A stretch of 64,000 nucleotides of DNA, taken from NCBI RefSeq assembly GCF_958450345.1, contig NC_088783.1:25857701-25921700 (forward strand), read 5' to 3'. Shown piece by piece: positions 33,117-45,708 of this stretch. The stretch is from Calliphora vicina (Eukaryota > Arthropoda > Insecta > Diptera > Calliphoridae). The notes under the pieces are model-generated. The model saw only the letters and a program-made list of their open reading frames with translations, had not been told where the DNA came from and did no database searches. Position 1 is the first letter of the stretch. Each line of letters starts with the position of its first letter. The position numbers and the translations under genes are program-made.

Positions 33117-35770
33117 GAATGAATGGTTTAAAAAGTATTTTTTGAATATTATTTTGATACCGAACAAATATTTAATTATTCATCCAAAAAAATACTTATT
33201 TTCTAAATCCCGGCATAAAAATTCCATAAAAATATATCAGTTGTCCACAGAATTTAGACAATAAGGCCCTTAGAATGAAAATAATGAAACATTTCAATTT
33301 AAGTACTTTGGTGGTTTAATTTTGTAAATAAAACCCTTAAGTGTCGCAAACGTACATTTTTAATATGAGGTAAACAATTTTTATAATCTTTTTTATCTCT
33401 TTCCAGCTAACATTAAAAATTTGATATAAAATTGAGAATAATTCGAAAGTAAACCCATTCTCAAATGTCAAACATTTAAGATTAATTTCATAAACGTTTG
33501 AGAATGGTCTTCTCAACTTGGGATATAAATTGCTTCTCAAATTGTTCTCAAGCTTAATTCTCAAATTTAAAATTACTTATTTGTATAGTTTTCTTTTAAA
33601 ACATGAAATAATTTTGTAAATAATTATATAAGCTGGGCTTGTCGTTAGGTTTTAGAATGATTTTAGAATAATATTTGATAACAAAAAACGAATTAATCAA
33701 AATTGAAATTCATTAATTTAAATAAAATTCATAAAATTTTAGAAATGTTTTTTTTTAAATCAACCTTAAATAGAATATTGAATATAGGAACTTATTTAAA
33801 TTTTAGAAAACTTTGAAAATTATGAATACTTCAAATTTATTTCAATAGTGATTTTTCAAATATCTGTTGACTTTTAAGCCAATCTATAAACTCAACTCTT
33901 TATAACTTAAATTGTAAATACCTGTAATAATTCATGAACTTGAATTAATTTTCCATATTGTTAAGTGATAAGGAAAGGAAACTTTTTCAAATGACAAACA
34001 ATTCATATACAAAAGACGTAATAAACAAGTATAAAATCAAAGTTAATTAAAACTGATAACATCCAGTTTAAACTACATCAGCTAAAATATATTAATTCTG
34101 TAAATATGAAACAAGTGATTAAGTAACAACAAAACTTATTTGAAACGGATCGCTCTTTAAAAAAAATATTTAAACACTTTGTAATGAATCGTTTAATTTA
34201 GGGTCCTGACCCAGTTTACCAAAAAATAAATAAATTCCTAAGGGCTTTTAACAAAAATAATAAACAATCCTCCAATTGTTAACCCAATAACACAAGTATT
34301 AAGCCATCAAAAATTCCAGCCGCTTTAACTACCTGTTCATTAAATGTATGTCATTAATATGTTGGTCAGGCAAAATAAAAAAAAAACTATTTAAAATATT
34401 TCTTTAAAACTCTGGCAAATGAAAATATAAAAAATAAAAACAAACAAAATATATGCAAAAATTAAACACTTGTGTTCAACAAGTTTATGGACATTTTTCA
34501 AGTATTTAGTTGAAACTTTTCAAGTCAATAGAGAAAAAATTAAATAAAAAAAATTGTTTTTAAACAAACAAGTCACCAATATAAACACAGGGAGAGTCCC
34601 CGAGAGTGAGAGCAGAAAATATTAATAATTTATTAAACAAAAAACCAAAAACTAATAATAACCACTTTAAACCAGTAGAAACTAAATTTAGAAAAAAAAT
34701 TATAAACATTTTTTTCATATTACTTATTTATAAAGCAAGTATGTATTGAAAATAAAATAAACAGGAAAAAAATGTACGGTAGATTATTGTTTATATTAAC
34801 GATTTCAATAATAAACAAAAAATCAAAATCTTACAAAAATGTTGCAGAACATTAATGTAATATGTTTGAGTGGAGACACTTTGCTTGTATGCAATAATGT
34901 TTATAAACATTTGTGTCTGATAGAATGTGCATAGAATAGGGTTCAAGAATAAAGCAGAGCTTTTAAAAGATTTATTCGCGAGTTTAAAGAAATTCTTTTT
35001 AACAAAAGTATTGCATTAAAATCTTATTACAATTATCTATTATTTTATCACTAAAATGGTTAACATAATAAAAATTATATTAAAAAAATATCTGTTAATG
35101 TGGTTTAAAGCAAACTTGTAATTAACTTCAATTAAGAATGTTATTGAAGGCGGTTTAATTGAAAATGATTTTTATTCTGTATATTTTAAAATTAATAAAG
35201 ATTTAATTCTTTCTCTGTGACAATATTTAAAATCTGGTTTATTCCTTAGAATGAATCTCAAATACCCAGCTGGTTTTGGTTTATTGGTATCGTATCGTAT
35301 TTAATGTTTATTTTTAGAAACATATCATGAGTGCAGGCAGCAAGCATACAGACAGTGCTGCAGATTGTGTAAGTAGCTGACTTATTAATTTTTTTCATAG
35401 TTTGTTTGTTTGACCGCAAAAATATGTTTAGACTTTTGCAACATTTTTGCTTTTATTTGCAATATTTATTCATACATATATTAAGAGTTCTGTGTTATAC
35501 ATACAATAAACCTAAAAGATTACAAACATAAGCCAGCCAGCCAGCATTTGTTTAACTATAATACAAGTTTTTCTTTTCAGCCAGCCAAACCCCTCTTTTA
35601 CAGCATTTTTTTGTTTGTTGTTGTCATGGCAGACTTAAAGCACGAGATTTGTGAATTTCAAAGTTTATTTTAAAATTTTTCTTTTAAACTCGTGTTGAAA
35701 TGCGTGCTGACTTCGTTCGACTGGCTGGCAAACATAAAAATGTCCGTCCCCTGGATTTGCACTGTCCATT

Positions 35771-35794
35771 TGTCTGTCTGTCTGTCTGTCTGTC
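35771..35794 (+). repeat. (TGTC)6 microsatellite
   Basis: Six perfect TGTC units. The overlapping 61-residue frame at 35692-35877 reads through it and is not a gene. Confidence 0.9.
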
Positions 35795-36639
35795 GTGTGT
35801 CTCTCACTTGTTTATGTACTTTTATTTATTTTTTTTTTAAATTTGTGGCCAATTTGATATCAAATCTTGTTTATTAAAGTTTGGCTTGTAAAAACGTTTT
35901 GTGGAGAAGGAAAAAAGATTTCTGTTTGTGTATTAAATATGTATTTTACAAACTCTTTATTTATTGTCTTGTCTTTGAGTAGTTTTCAAATGTTTGTGTC
36001 AGTTTAGCCTGAGGCAAATTTATGTTTAATTTTTATTTTTATAATTTTTCTTTGATATTTTTTTGGTTTAAAACAGAATATGCCTGGTCTTACATTGTCT
36101 TGTCTTTGGTTTTTTTGTATCTTTTTTGCTTGCTTTCTTAAGAAAAAGCTAAGTTTATGTCTTGAAGATGCTGTAAGTTTGTAATCTTGATTTGGTGCTA
36201 TTTTTTTTTTTTGGTATTTATTTTAAGAATAAATTGATTTCTATTGACATGACTTAAAAGGGGTTCTTGTGATAGTATTGTGTGTTGTGATATTTGGTTG
36301 ATAGTTGGGAAGGTATGCTAATAGACCTTAGATGTTTTATAATATATAATTACCATTAATTTTCGCTGTAACCAACAAATCATGAAACCAATATACAAAG
36401 ATAACTCCTTATAGCTTAAATTGTAAATACTTGTGATAATTCATGAACTTGAATTAAGTTTCTGTAGTGTTTAACGATAAGAAAAGGAAATTTTTCCAAA
36501 TGAAGACGTAATAAACAACTATAAAATCAAAACTAATTGAAACTGATAAGATCCGCTGATATATATTGTATATTAATTCTGTAAATATTAAAATAGTGAT
36601 TAAGTAACTAAAAACCTTATTTTAACCAGATTCTTATAA

Positions 36640-39600
36640 GAAAATGAAGCTTTCAAAGTACTGACACTATTTCTAAATTAAAGTTTAATACTGGCTTATT
36701 TATACTACTGCAGCTAAATTTTGTTAATAATACTTCAGCAATATTAATACTAAATCTTTAGCTTCACTATTGCTGCTAATTCCGTCATACTATGCAAAGA
36801 CTTTAAGCAAGATATAACAGTTTATAATACTCAACATTTCCGCACCCCAATGCTGGTGCCGAATTTCAACCTTCATCTTAGGCTACCAATAATATTAGCA
36901 CTTTCTTAGTAAATTTATTATTATTACTCTTCGCGCTTTAATTACTAATAATATAGCAACTGGTACTAGTAATACTTACTTCCCCAAAATCTAACAGACA
37001 ATAGTCACAGTTTGAGGAAATGGTTTTTAAATTAAGGTTTTTTTATAGGCTTTATTTTTACCACTACAGCTAAATATTGCTGCTAATATTTTAGCAATAG
37101 TAATGCCAAATCTTTAGCATCACTATTGCTGCTACCTACATCATTCTATTTTGAGGCTTTTTCACAAAATCCAACAGTTTAGAATAGTCACAATTTCGGG
37201 AAGTTATTATATTTTCCTTCCAAAATGATGATGCTGATAATATTAGCACTGCTACAAATAATATTAGCACTTATATTTATCAATATTTATTATAAGGGTT
37301 TCCTTTTCTCGCTTTTATTACTGCTATAGTAATTGCTTCTAATACTACTATAGGAAAATAGAAGTATGTTTCTCCTTAAAATTTAAAAATGTTTAATACA
37401 GTCAATATTTTAGGAAATTTCTACATTTTGCTAATAATATTAACATATTTTGTCTTACTAATAGTTAACACAACTAATACAGCTTCTATTATTTAGAAAA
37501 TAGCCTTATTGCTTGCTATTTAATTTCCTTATACGTTTCGCTATAAATATTCTTTATTACTTATTTATAAGTTATAAATATTTATGTGTCAACATATTTT
37601 TACTAGTCATGTTTTTTCTCGAAATGTTCCAAATTCAGTTAAAATAATAAATATTCCTCAATAAATAAATGCCTAAAATGATTTTATCATTTAACTACAA
37701 ATTATAAATTATTTAAATATCATACATAATAAATACCTAGTTTGACATTTTATTTAATAATTAACTACACTTAAAGATTAAATGAAATTTATTGGAATAT
37801 TTTAATTAATTAAATAAATCATGTTATTGTCTAAGTTAGTTAATGTCAATTTAAATATTATTATAAACTCAAACAAACAAAACAAAAAATTATACTGAAA
37901 ATGTCAACGAACGAGCTAGCGAGCGATCTCCAGATTATTATCTCTTTATAATTAATTTTCTAAAAAAAAAAAACTTCATAAAATAGTTTACCTTCAACTG
38001 TAATATTTATGAACAGCATTTAAATTGAATTTATTTTTTCTTAGTAACAACTACTACAGATTTGTTTTGAAAGATGTGATTAGTGTAACTGTCTATTTAA
38101 ATTATTTTATTCTATTTCCATTTCGTTACACAATTTTAAGTTTGAAATGTGAAAAAAAAACAAACAAATTGTTATTGAATTATAATAGAAAGCTTTATGG
38201 GAAAAATTAATGATTTCCTAAAACGGTAGGAAGCAGACATTAAGTCTACTATAGTGTTGTATTTTATTAGTACAAAACTTATGCAAATTGTAGTTGTTGG
38301 TGGTGATGGAAGTGCCAAATGAATTTTTTATTATTATTACAAAATTAATTAAAATTCATAAAGGAAGATGCACCATCAAGATTGTTATAAATGCTAAATT
38401 ATAGTTCTATAAATGTACATACATACAATACATATTTTAATATTACTTTTACAGAGCTTTGTGAGAGTCTTAAGGTTAGAATTTTATATTATTGATTCAA
38501 TATTATTTTTAATATAACTAATACTATAGCACCTGTTATATTTATAAATATAATACTGTAAGTACAATTTAATAGTGGAAATACAAGAACAGCTTAAAGT
38601 TCTACGACTGCTATTGTTATAATATGTTACTGCTACTGAAACTACATATTATGCTACTAATATTACAAGTACACCAATATAGTTACTGCTACTACAGCAT
38701 CTTATATAAAGCTACTACTTATGTTTTTATGATACTGCTATTTTGTAACTGTTTTTAGAGAAGCAACTTCTACAAATAAGTATAAAAATATTAGAAATAT
38801 TACTTCTGCTTAAAGGTCTACGATATATTCGCATTACTATTGCACTAGTACAACTACTACTTTATGAAATGTTACTAATATTACTTGCTACTAATATTTT
38901 AGCAATAGTAATACCAACTATTTAGTATCACTATTAATACTATATTTAGACTTATCTTCAAAATTTTACATTTTACAATATGTATCATTCACCAATGATG
39001 CTGCAAAATTTGTATCTATAGCTTATGCTACCAATAATCTTTCATAGTAAATTTATTATTATGTAAACCTTAACTATGATAATTTGCTATTAGCGCTAAT
39101 GCTGCTAATAATATTAATATATTCTTAGTAAATATTGTATATTAAAGTACTTTACTACAATAGCTGTTGCTATTAATACTACTGCCTTTAAAAATATTTC
39201 ATTTAACTATTTATAACCCATATTTAAATTCATTCCTTTACATTTATTTGTTTACCCTATTTTCTGCCTTTGTATCTCCCTGATTTTTTTTTTATATTTC
39301 TGGTTTCAAAACCATATTAATGTTTTTTATCTTCTTCCTTATTATACATTTCTTTTCATGTCACTTTATACATTTGCATGTATTTATTACAAAACTTTTA
39401 TTTAAATTTTCTGCAAAAAAAAAACAAAACCATTCTTAACAAAAAAAAAATGTTACCTCAAAAAACATGTCAAAAACTCTTATTGAATTATAATTCATGA
39501 AATAAATAGCCTAAGGAAAAGATTTTTTCGTAATTTAAATAAAATACCACACCTCCTTTTTATTGAAATTATTATTTTTTTTTTCATTTGATGCGTATTT

Positions 39601-40990
39601 TATGACAAACATTAATTTCTACTTTCTTTAAAAGATAAAAGCTGAAATAACAAGTGGTTAATATAAACTTTGTTGTATTGGCTCAAATAATCGTTAACAA
39701 CAACAAAAAAATACAAAAAAATTTAAAGCCAATTTTTTTATACACTCAATATTCACGTGATTTGGTTTAAGCTGGATTTTATTTTATGGTTATGAGGTAA
39801 ATAAAATATATATAAGAAAAGAGAATATACAGAATACATTAATTTCAACACGAGCCATTAAAAATTGAATGTCGAAAAAGAAGAAAAAAAAATTGTGTTT
39901 GAAATCGCAGGCCAGTTAAAAGTAGTTTAAGAGAGGGAAGTATGGCCAAGCCGAATATCATTCAAATAAGATTTGAGCAAATATAAAAATATAAAGAGCT
40001 AAATTATAGTTCTTTCATTATTATAGAAATATTATCTGATATTTATAGCATTAAAAAGACTATTAAATGCAACAACTATTATTATGTACTATAACTTTTA
40101 GTATTACTATATTCGACATGTAGAAAAATATCTTCGTTTTATTTGAAAATAATTTTAGAACGAATGTTCTAAATTTTGAGCAATATTTAGTATACGAATA
40201 AAGTAAATAGCGGAAATACTAAAATATATTAAAGTTCTACAACATATTCGCATTGCTATGTGTACTTTTTGTTACTGCTGCTGAAGCTGCAGGTTCAGGT
40301 TATATTAGTAATTTTACAATTACACTAATATATCGACTGTTATTAGTTTCGTTACTACAACCACTTATATCAAAACAATAAGCATTACTTCTGAATTTAT
40401 CAAAAGTACAACAATTGTTACAGCTGCTACTATTCTGCGACTGTTTTTACATAATAAACTACTGCAAGGAAATGCTATTATTACAAATACATTAATTTCT
40501 TTAGACAACAGTAAGTATAATGCTACTACAAGTTAATAGCGGAAATATTAGAACAGCTGAAAGCTATCGAAACTGCATGTTATGCTACTAATCTTACAAG
40601 TACACTAATAAAGCTACTGCTACTATTTTGTTACTACAGCCACTGTTACTGCTGCGGGAACTGCAGGTTAAATGATTTTACAATTACACTACTATATTGA
40701 TTGCTATTAGTTTTTTTGTATCAAAACTATTAGCAATACTTCAGTTTTTATTAAAAAATACTATTGCTACTGCTACTACTATTCTTCTACTGATTTTACA
40801 TAATAAACTACTACAAGTAAATAGTGCTATTACTACAGATATAACAATTACTTTAGACCGACAATAATGCTACTGGTTTCACAAAATAAACTACTACAAG
40901 TTTATAGTGGAAATGTTATGAAAAAGCTCTATTTATACTACTACATTATTTCACATAAATTTTATTGCTATTTCTACTATTATTATATTT
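36640..40990. repeat. Degenerate (TACTGC / AATATTAGCA) simple-sequence region
   Basis: Two blocks, about 36640-37450 and 38440-40990, are rich in ACTACTACTGCT, GCTACTAATAATATT and related words, far denser than the surroundings. They look like an old, heavily mutated trinucleotide-derived array. The stretch between (about 37450-38440) is plain AT-rich DNA. A similar word bias recurs at 41.9-42.1 kb and, in purer form, at 51.5-51.8 kb. Confidence 0.6.
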
Positions 40991-41087
40991 TTCATATATT
41001 TAAGTGGGTTAGTTGCTTTTAAATATTGTTCTACTTATTTTTTTGATTTGATTTTTTTCAAAATATCATAATTTATATCAAACTTAC

Positions 41088-41135
41088 CTTAACAGGTTCA
41101 TCATTTTCAAAACCTCCATTGGTAAACCCAGTCAT
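41088..41135 (-). CDS. UNC93-like protein, first coding exon
   Basis: Minus-strand ATG at 41133-41135 begins MTGFTNGGFENDEPVK (16 residues), then a GTAAGTT donor in phase 0, which joins exactly to exon 2 (PKAGYEPDTASLREK). The start follows ACATACAAA, a reasonable fly initiation context. Too short to be found by ORF length; support comes from splice phase and the hydrophilic N-terminus typical of the family. An alternative start upstream is not evident. Confidence 0.82.
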
Positions 41136-41185
41136 TTTGTATGTGTGTGTTTTTTTGGTTTTATTTACAATAAATTGCTATTATT
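41136..41185 (-). other. 5'UTR part of the UNC93-like exon, with possible upstream acceptor
   Basis: On the minus strand CATTATAG ends at 41186 and could be a splice acceptor, leaving about 50 bases of leader before the ATG. If it is used, the cap site lies in an upstream noncoding exon somewhere to the right, and part of the 41-64 kb stretch would be 5'UTR intron. The polypyrimidine tract is poor, so this is tentative. Confidence 0.35.
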
Positions 41186-42199
41186 CTATAATGAAAAAGA
41201 AAAACAAAAAACATTAATTAATAAATTAATAAATCGGCAATATTTAAAAATAATTATTACAATAAAATTATACTTTTTTGTTTAAGAAGAAAGAGAAAAA
41301 ATCAAACTTAACAATGAATGATCACCAAAACAATAATGTATGGAGTTTTATTAAAACCTCTTTTTTTATTATTTAAATTACACTCACGAAATAATTGAAA
41401 ACGTCATAATATTTTTGATTGATATTATTTTCATTTTCTTTTTTGTTTTCGTTAGCCCTAATTGGCGGTATATTCTTTTTTGTAGTTATTATTATTATTA
41501 ATATTTTGTTTTGTTTAAAAATTTTTAAACAAATTGCATGTATACATAGGTTTGTTGTTATTATTATTTTTATTATTTTGTTATTCCTATACATATGTAT
41601 ATAATTTATAATTTTAAAAAATTTGTCTTGCCAAAATCATGGCAAAAAGCATTCAACTGAAAAGCCGTTGACTTGTTAATAATATTTAGTTATAATAGTT
41701 CAAGTTCATGTTCAAAATATTTATTTATTTAGTTTTCATATTGTTGTCATCATTTTGTTTTTCTGGTTTATCAATTTATATGATTATAAACAAAAAAAGA
41801 TTATACCCAAATATAATTGTTAATAATAAAAACTATATAAATAATAATATGCTTAAAAACATGGTTTGCTGTAATTTTCATTATGAATTCACGTGCTGAA
41901 GTTTGTGGAAATTATAGGGATGATAATAGTAGTTATAGCTGTTTGTTAGTGCTATTACAGTACAGTATGCTAGTACAGTCTGCCATAGTTTTTAGCATCA
42001 CTTCTGCTATAATTTCTATTGCTTTTTTTAGTTCTAAGCTAATAAAAGTTTCTTCATCTAAAACATTAGTTGCTACTAACTACTGCCAATAATACTAAAT
42101 CAATATTCCTTCAAAATTCTAATGAAGTGGAATTTCTTTGAATTCGCTGGGTGTAAAGGTTCGACGTGTAACACTTAACTATTTATTTATTATTTTGTA
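41186..42199. other. AT-rich noncoding DNA, no gene seen
   Basis: Frames at 41373, 41419, 41708 and 41883 are low-complexity (Ile/Asn/Lys or Ser-rich) and are not supported. 41890-42090 has the same GCTATTACAGTA-like bias as the region at 36.6-41.0 kb. Confidence 0.4.
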
Positions 42200-42446
42200 C
42201 ACAGAGAAAACAGATTCGTAGTAGCAACCGAATTTGTTGCCAATCGAATGATTCGGTTGCAAACATAGAATTTTTCGGTTCTATTAACAGAATGTCAGTT
42301 GATAAAAAAGAATTTTGGTTGAAGCAACCAATCTTTTGTTACCCCTTCTAAAATTTTGTAGTCACAACTGTAAAATTCGGTATCTAAGGTAGAATCATTC
42401 GATTGGCAACAAATTCGGTTGCTATCACGAATCTGTATTCTCTGTG
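42200..42446. mobile_element. Foldback MITE (CACAGAGAA...TTCTCTGTG ends)
   Basis: A 247 bp element whose ~55 bp arms are inverted repeats: CACAGAGAAAACAGATTCGT at the left, then GCAACCGAATTTGTTGCC and CGAATGATTC, mirrored at the right. TA flanks both ends (42198-42199, 42447-42448). Noncoding. End motif resembles those of the foldbacks at 20.5 and 45.7 kb, although the interiors are unrelated. A single related arm (ACACAGAAAACACGATC) is at about 51914. Confidence 0.8.
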
Positions 42447-42684
42447 TATTGAAACTATTACTTCTTTATTTATTTAACTATAACATTAATAAGGTCTTTT
42501 ATCATTTTTCAAAAAATATTGAAGCGTAACGCAAAATTTTTGGAATTTATAATCAAGTTAAAAGAAATCAATTTTGTTCTATAACAAATATGTTATTGTT
42601 ATTAAACAATAAAAATAAATACTTTAAAAAGCTTGTGCTATTAGATCTTTTCATATTTATACATATATAGCTAGCTATTTAAAC

Positions 42685-43304
42685 TAGGGTTCCTAATTTC
42701 CCGGACTTTTTTCTTTCCCGGGAGGAAGTTAAAAAATCGTTTCATTCCCGGGAATTCCCGGGAATTTTTCAACACTAAATTAAACCAAAAACCAGAAATT
42801 TTTTTTTCGAATAAAGTATAAAATAAATGTTGGTCCAGCATAGGGTTTCTAATTTAATAGTGACATTTTATCGGTATTGTCGCGTAGATAGAGACATTTT
42901 TCATATCTGATTGTAGATAAACAAATTTGAACCACTATTATTGTTACTACTTTCTCTAAATATGAATAATATTCATTGAATATCTCTAAAAGTTAGGCAT
43001 CTTAATAATTCCTTTAAGAGTATAAACTTTGAATTAGATTCATTGAGTGAAAAAAATAGGTTATTTCAACCGTAATACTTCTTTGCCAACTAACTGCCTG
43101 TTGCTAGAACCACAAAAATCTATGGATATAATGAAATGATTCAATTAGCAACAAATTTGGCCATCGAAACGAATCTGAAAATTGTAACTTTTAGAAGAAA
43201 ACTTATGAAGAAATTCCCGAAAATTCCCGACAAACATTTCCCGAAAATTATCAAAAAAATATTCCCGGGAATTCCCGGGAAATTTTTCCCGCGTAGGAAC
43301 TCTA
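42685..43304. mobile_element. hAT-like MITE with CCCGGGAATTCCCGGG blocks
   Basis: A 620 bp element with ends TAGGGTTCCTA and TAGGAACTCTA (imperfect ~11 bp TIR), flanked by the exact 8 bp repeat ATTTAAAC at 42677-42684 and 43305-43312. An 8 bp duplication is typical of hAT elements. Near both ends are palindromic GGGAATTCCCGGGAA runs that may be transposase-binding repeats. The 82-residue frame at 43136-43384 simply reads these repeats. An older copy is at 20.3-21.4 kb. Confidence 0.82.
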
Positions 43305-43650
43305 ATTTAAACCCAAAAAATTTATATAATCAATTTACTCTAAAACATGCAAAATTAATTAATTCAATCATTGTGGCTGTTTAGTTTTATTCAATTATAT
43401 TAAAAATAATAATAAAAACCATTAAATCAAATTATAGCAATTATACAAATTAATGAAGTCACACAAAATTAAGTTTTATTTTATAAAAAAAAAACCTAAT
43501 TATAGTTTCAGGTGAAACAAAAATTACAATGAAATTTAAGAGAAAAAAATTTATATAGATTTTGCTTTAATAAACTGAGATATTAAATTGTTAACTTAAG
43601 TGATTAAGACGATTTCCTGGAATAATTTTTAACAAAGCAAAGGTTTAAAG

Positions 43651-43790
43651 CAGTGGTCGGCAATTATAGCCACCAGGGGCTAAACATGATCGGTTATTTG
43701 GCTGTCAACAAAGTTCATAAAAATTATCAAATAAGAAACAAAATTCACCATTAATAGCTGGTCTCCCATGTTTTTTTATGCCGACTACTG
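43651..43790. mobile_element. Small hAT-like MITE, copy A
   Basis: 140 bp with inverted ends CAGTGGTCGGCA and TGCCGACTACTG. The flanks GTTTAAAG and GTTTAAAT (43643-43650, 43791-43798) match at 7 of 8 bases, suggesting an 8 bp target duplication. The interior contains ATAGCCACCAGG. Noncoding. Confidence 0.78.
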
Positions 43791-43927
43791 GTTTAAATAT
43801 AACGGGAATGCTAAAGTTTATTAATTTGGTAACGTTATTTTAAAGTTAATGCTATTTTAGAATATTTCAGTATTGACATTTTAAAAATGATTTCTGGAAT
43901 TCTTTTTAACCAAGCAAGGGTTAAAAG

Positions 43928-44095
43928 CAGTGGTCGGCACTCATAGCCACCAGGTGCTACACATGATCTGTTATTTAGCTGTAAACAACTCGAATATCAA
44001 CGAAGTTAATAAAATTTATCAAATAAGAAAATAAAATATTAGTAATAGCTGATCTGATAGCATCATATCTCAAGTTTTTTTGATGCCGACCACTG
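43928..44095. mobile_element. Small hAT-like MITE, copy B
   Basis: 168 bp with the ends CAGTGGTCGGCA and TGCCGACCACTG, a perfect 12 bp inverted pair. It was copied together with flanking DNA from copy A, or the reverse. Its longer interior suggests that copy A carries a deletion. Confidence 0.78.
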
Positions 44096-44200
44096 GTTTA
44101 AATATAACGAGAACGCTAAAAATTATAATTTCGGTAAAGTCATTTTAAAGTTAATAGTACTTTGGAATATTTCAGTATTGACATTTGCTGTTATTTAAAA

Positions 44201-45708
44201 AAGTATTTCTGGGTTTTTAAATTAGTAACTTAATTAACTAAAATTTAAAAAAATGGTTTGGAAATATTGATTCGAAATGAACCTGTACCTGCTACATTTT
44301 TTCTTGAGTGTATTTAAAAAAAAATCTACATTTTACATATAATTGTACTCGTAGCATTTGCTTTTGTAGCTTTAGAATTATTTAATATTCATATTATTTA
44401 ACAAAATAATAAAAAATATGTATTTAATTACAGCTTTTCAACAAACTTTTTCACACACTATCCACCTTTATAATCATAAAAACATATTAAAAATGTTCAC
44501 ATACGAAAATTTTTAGAAAATCATAAAAATATTTATTGTTTAAAACAATAGGCTATTAAATTTACGGTATATTTTTATTTAACAACACGTGCCATTTTAT
44601 GAAATAAACAAATTGCATTTTTTAAGCAATGGAAAATCCATTTAATTTGATTAAAAAATTCAATTTTCTTCAACTCTAGTAATTGCTATAACACCTTCTG
44701 CTTTGTAATTTGATGAGTAGTTACGAAAATTATTCATATCTTTATATTTTATCTTATTATTTAAATATGAAAACTAGTAAGCAGTTTATTTAAAATATCA
44801 AATTATCAGTCACATGTGTTTGAGAAAATTGAGCTCACATTCAAATATTTCATATGTAAAAGTTTGTTAGCAATTGCATTTTTTCTATTTGCTTTGAACA
44901 ATTAAATGTTAATTATACTAAAATGGGAAATTTATTGTGTAATATTTGTACATATGTGTGTATTTTTCTAGTTACAATACTTTATTTCTAAAGCCCGTTT
45001 AGAAGTTATGATCATTAATTGTTTTCATTTTATTTTTTTTTCCAATATTGTTGTGTTAAATAAATATTTACTAACAAAGTAGCGGTTATTTATTTGTCAC
45101 TATTAGACGCATTTATGTTGTTTTTATTATTATTTCTATTTATTTTGTTATACAAATACATTCATTCACTCACTCGGTGTATGATTGATTAGAAATAGCA
45201 ATAAAACTCTATAATCGCAATCAATATTATTTAATAATTTGCTGTCAATTTAAATTGGACAAGTACGTATTTCTTTAAGATCTAAAGGAATTATGTTTGT
45301 TTATTTTTTCTTGAAATAACACATATTTTTTTTCAAGGGTGCCTGAGTATAAGAAGGTGATTTTAAGATACGGTTAATTTAAAACATGTTTTTCCTTAAG
45401 CTATTTATTGTGTATTATAAATTTGTTATTGATTTAGTATTAAATATAAAGTTGTTCCACAAATTGTCAACTAATAGGCAAAAAGTTTTAACTTACAATT
45501 CAGTAATTTTACAGGCAACAAATGTAGAAATACTTATGAAAATATATAAGATCAATCCCGGGATAATAGTAAATCCTGGGATTTATATACATTTCGGAAT
45601 TGGCATTCCTATTTACTAACAATATTATTTGTTTCCGATCCTGTAAATTTTTCGAAATATTTACTAATCTCTCTTTTACTTTATCTGAGTTAAATCAGAA
45701 ATTATCTG
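44201..45708. other. AT-rich noncoding DNA, no gene seen
   Basis: No recognisable element. The 77-residue frame at 45386-45619 has no coding signature. Confidence 0.4.

Larger units (their letters stand above)
28041..41087 (-). other. 13 kb first coding intron of the UNC93-like gene
   Basis: A 13,047 bp intron between coding exons 1 and 2: donor AAG|GTAAGTT at 41087 and acceptor TTTAAG at 28041. Contents from 3' to 5' of the gene: a Tc1 relic (28.9-29.3 kb), AT-rich DNA with a dispersed repeat near 30.84 kb, a minisatellite (32.1-33.1 kb), AT-rich DNA with nothing recognised (33.2-35.7 kb), a TGTC microsatellite, and degenerate trinucleotide-rich DNA (36.6-41.0 kb). No coding sequence on either strand was supportable; frames at 28236, 31180, 32272, 33337, 35692 and 38025 have no coding character. 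Confidence 0.85.
43612..44200. repeat. ~278 bp tandem duplication carrying a MITE
   Basis: The unit beginning ATTTCCTGGAATAATTTTTA (43612) is followed at about 43890 by a second copy beginning ATTTCTGGAATTCTTTTTA. Each contains a CAGTGGTCGGC MITE and then TTTAAATATAACG.GAA.GCT, GTTAATG/AGTAC and AATATTTCAGTATTGACAT. The copies have diverged moderately and differ in MITE length. Confidence 0.8.

Noticed and set aside
35692..35877. 61-residue frame over the TGTC microsatellite
   Set aside because: The SVCLSVC stretch is simply the translated tetranucleotide repeat.
43136..43384. 82-residue frame with FPKIPDKHFPKI motif
   Set aside because: It reads the CCCGGGAATTCCC palindromes at the right end of a noncoding MITE and runs past the element end.
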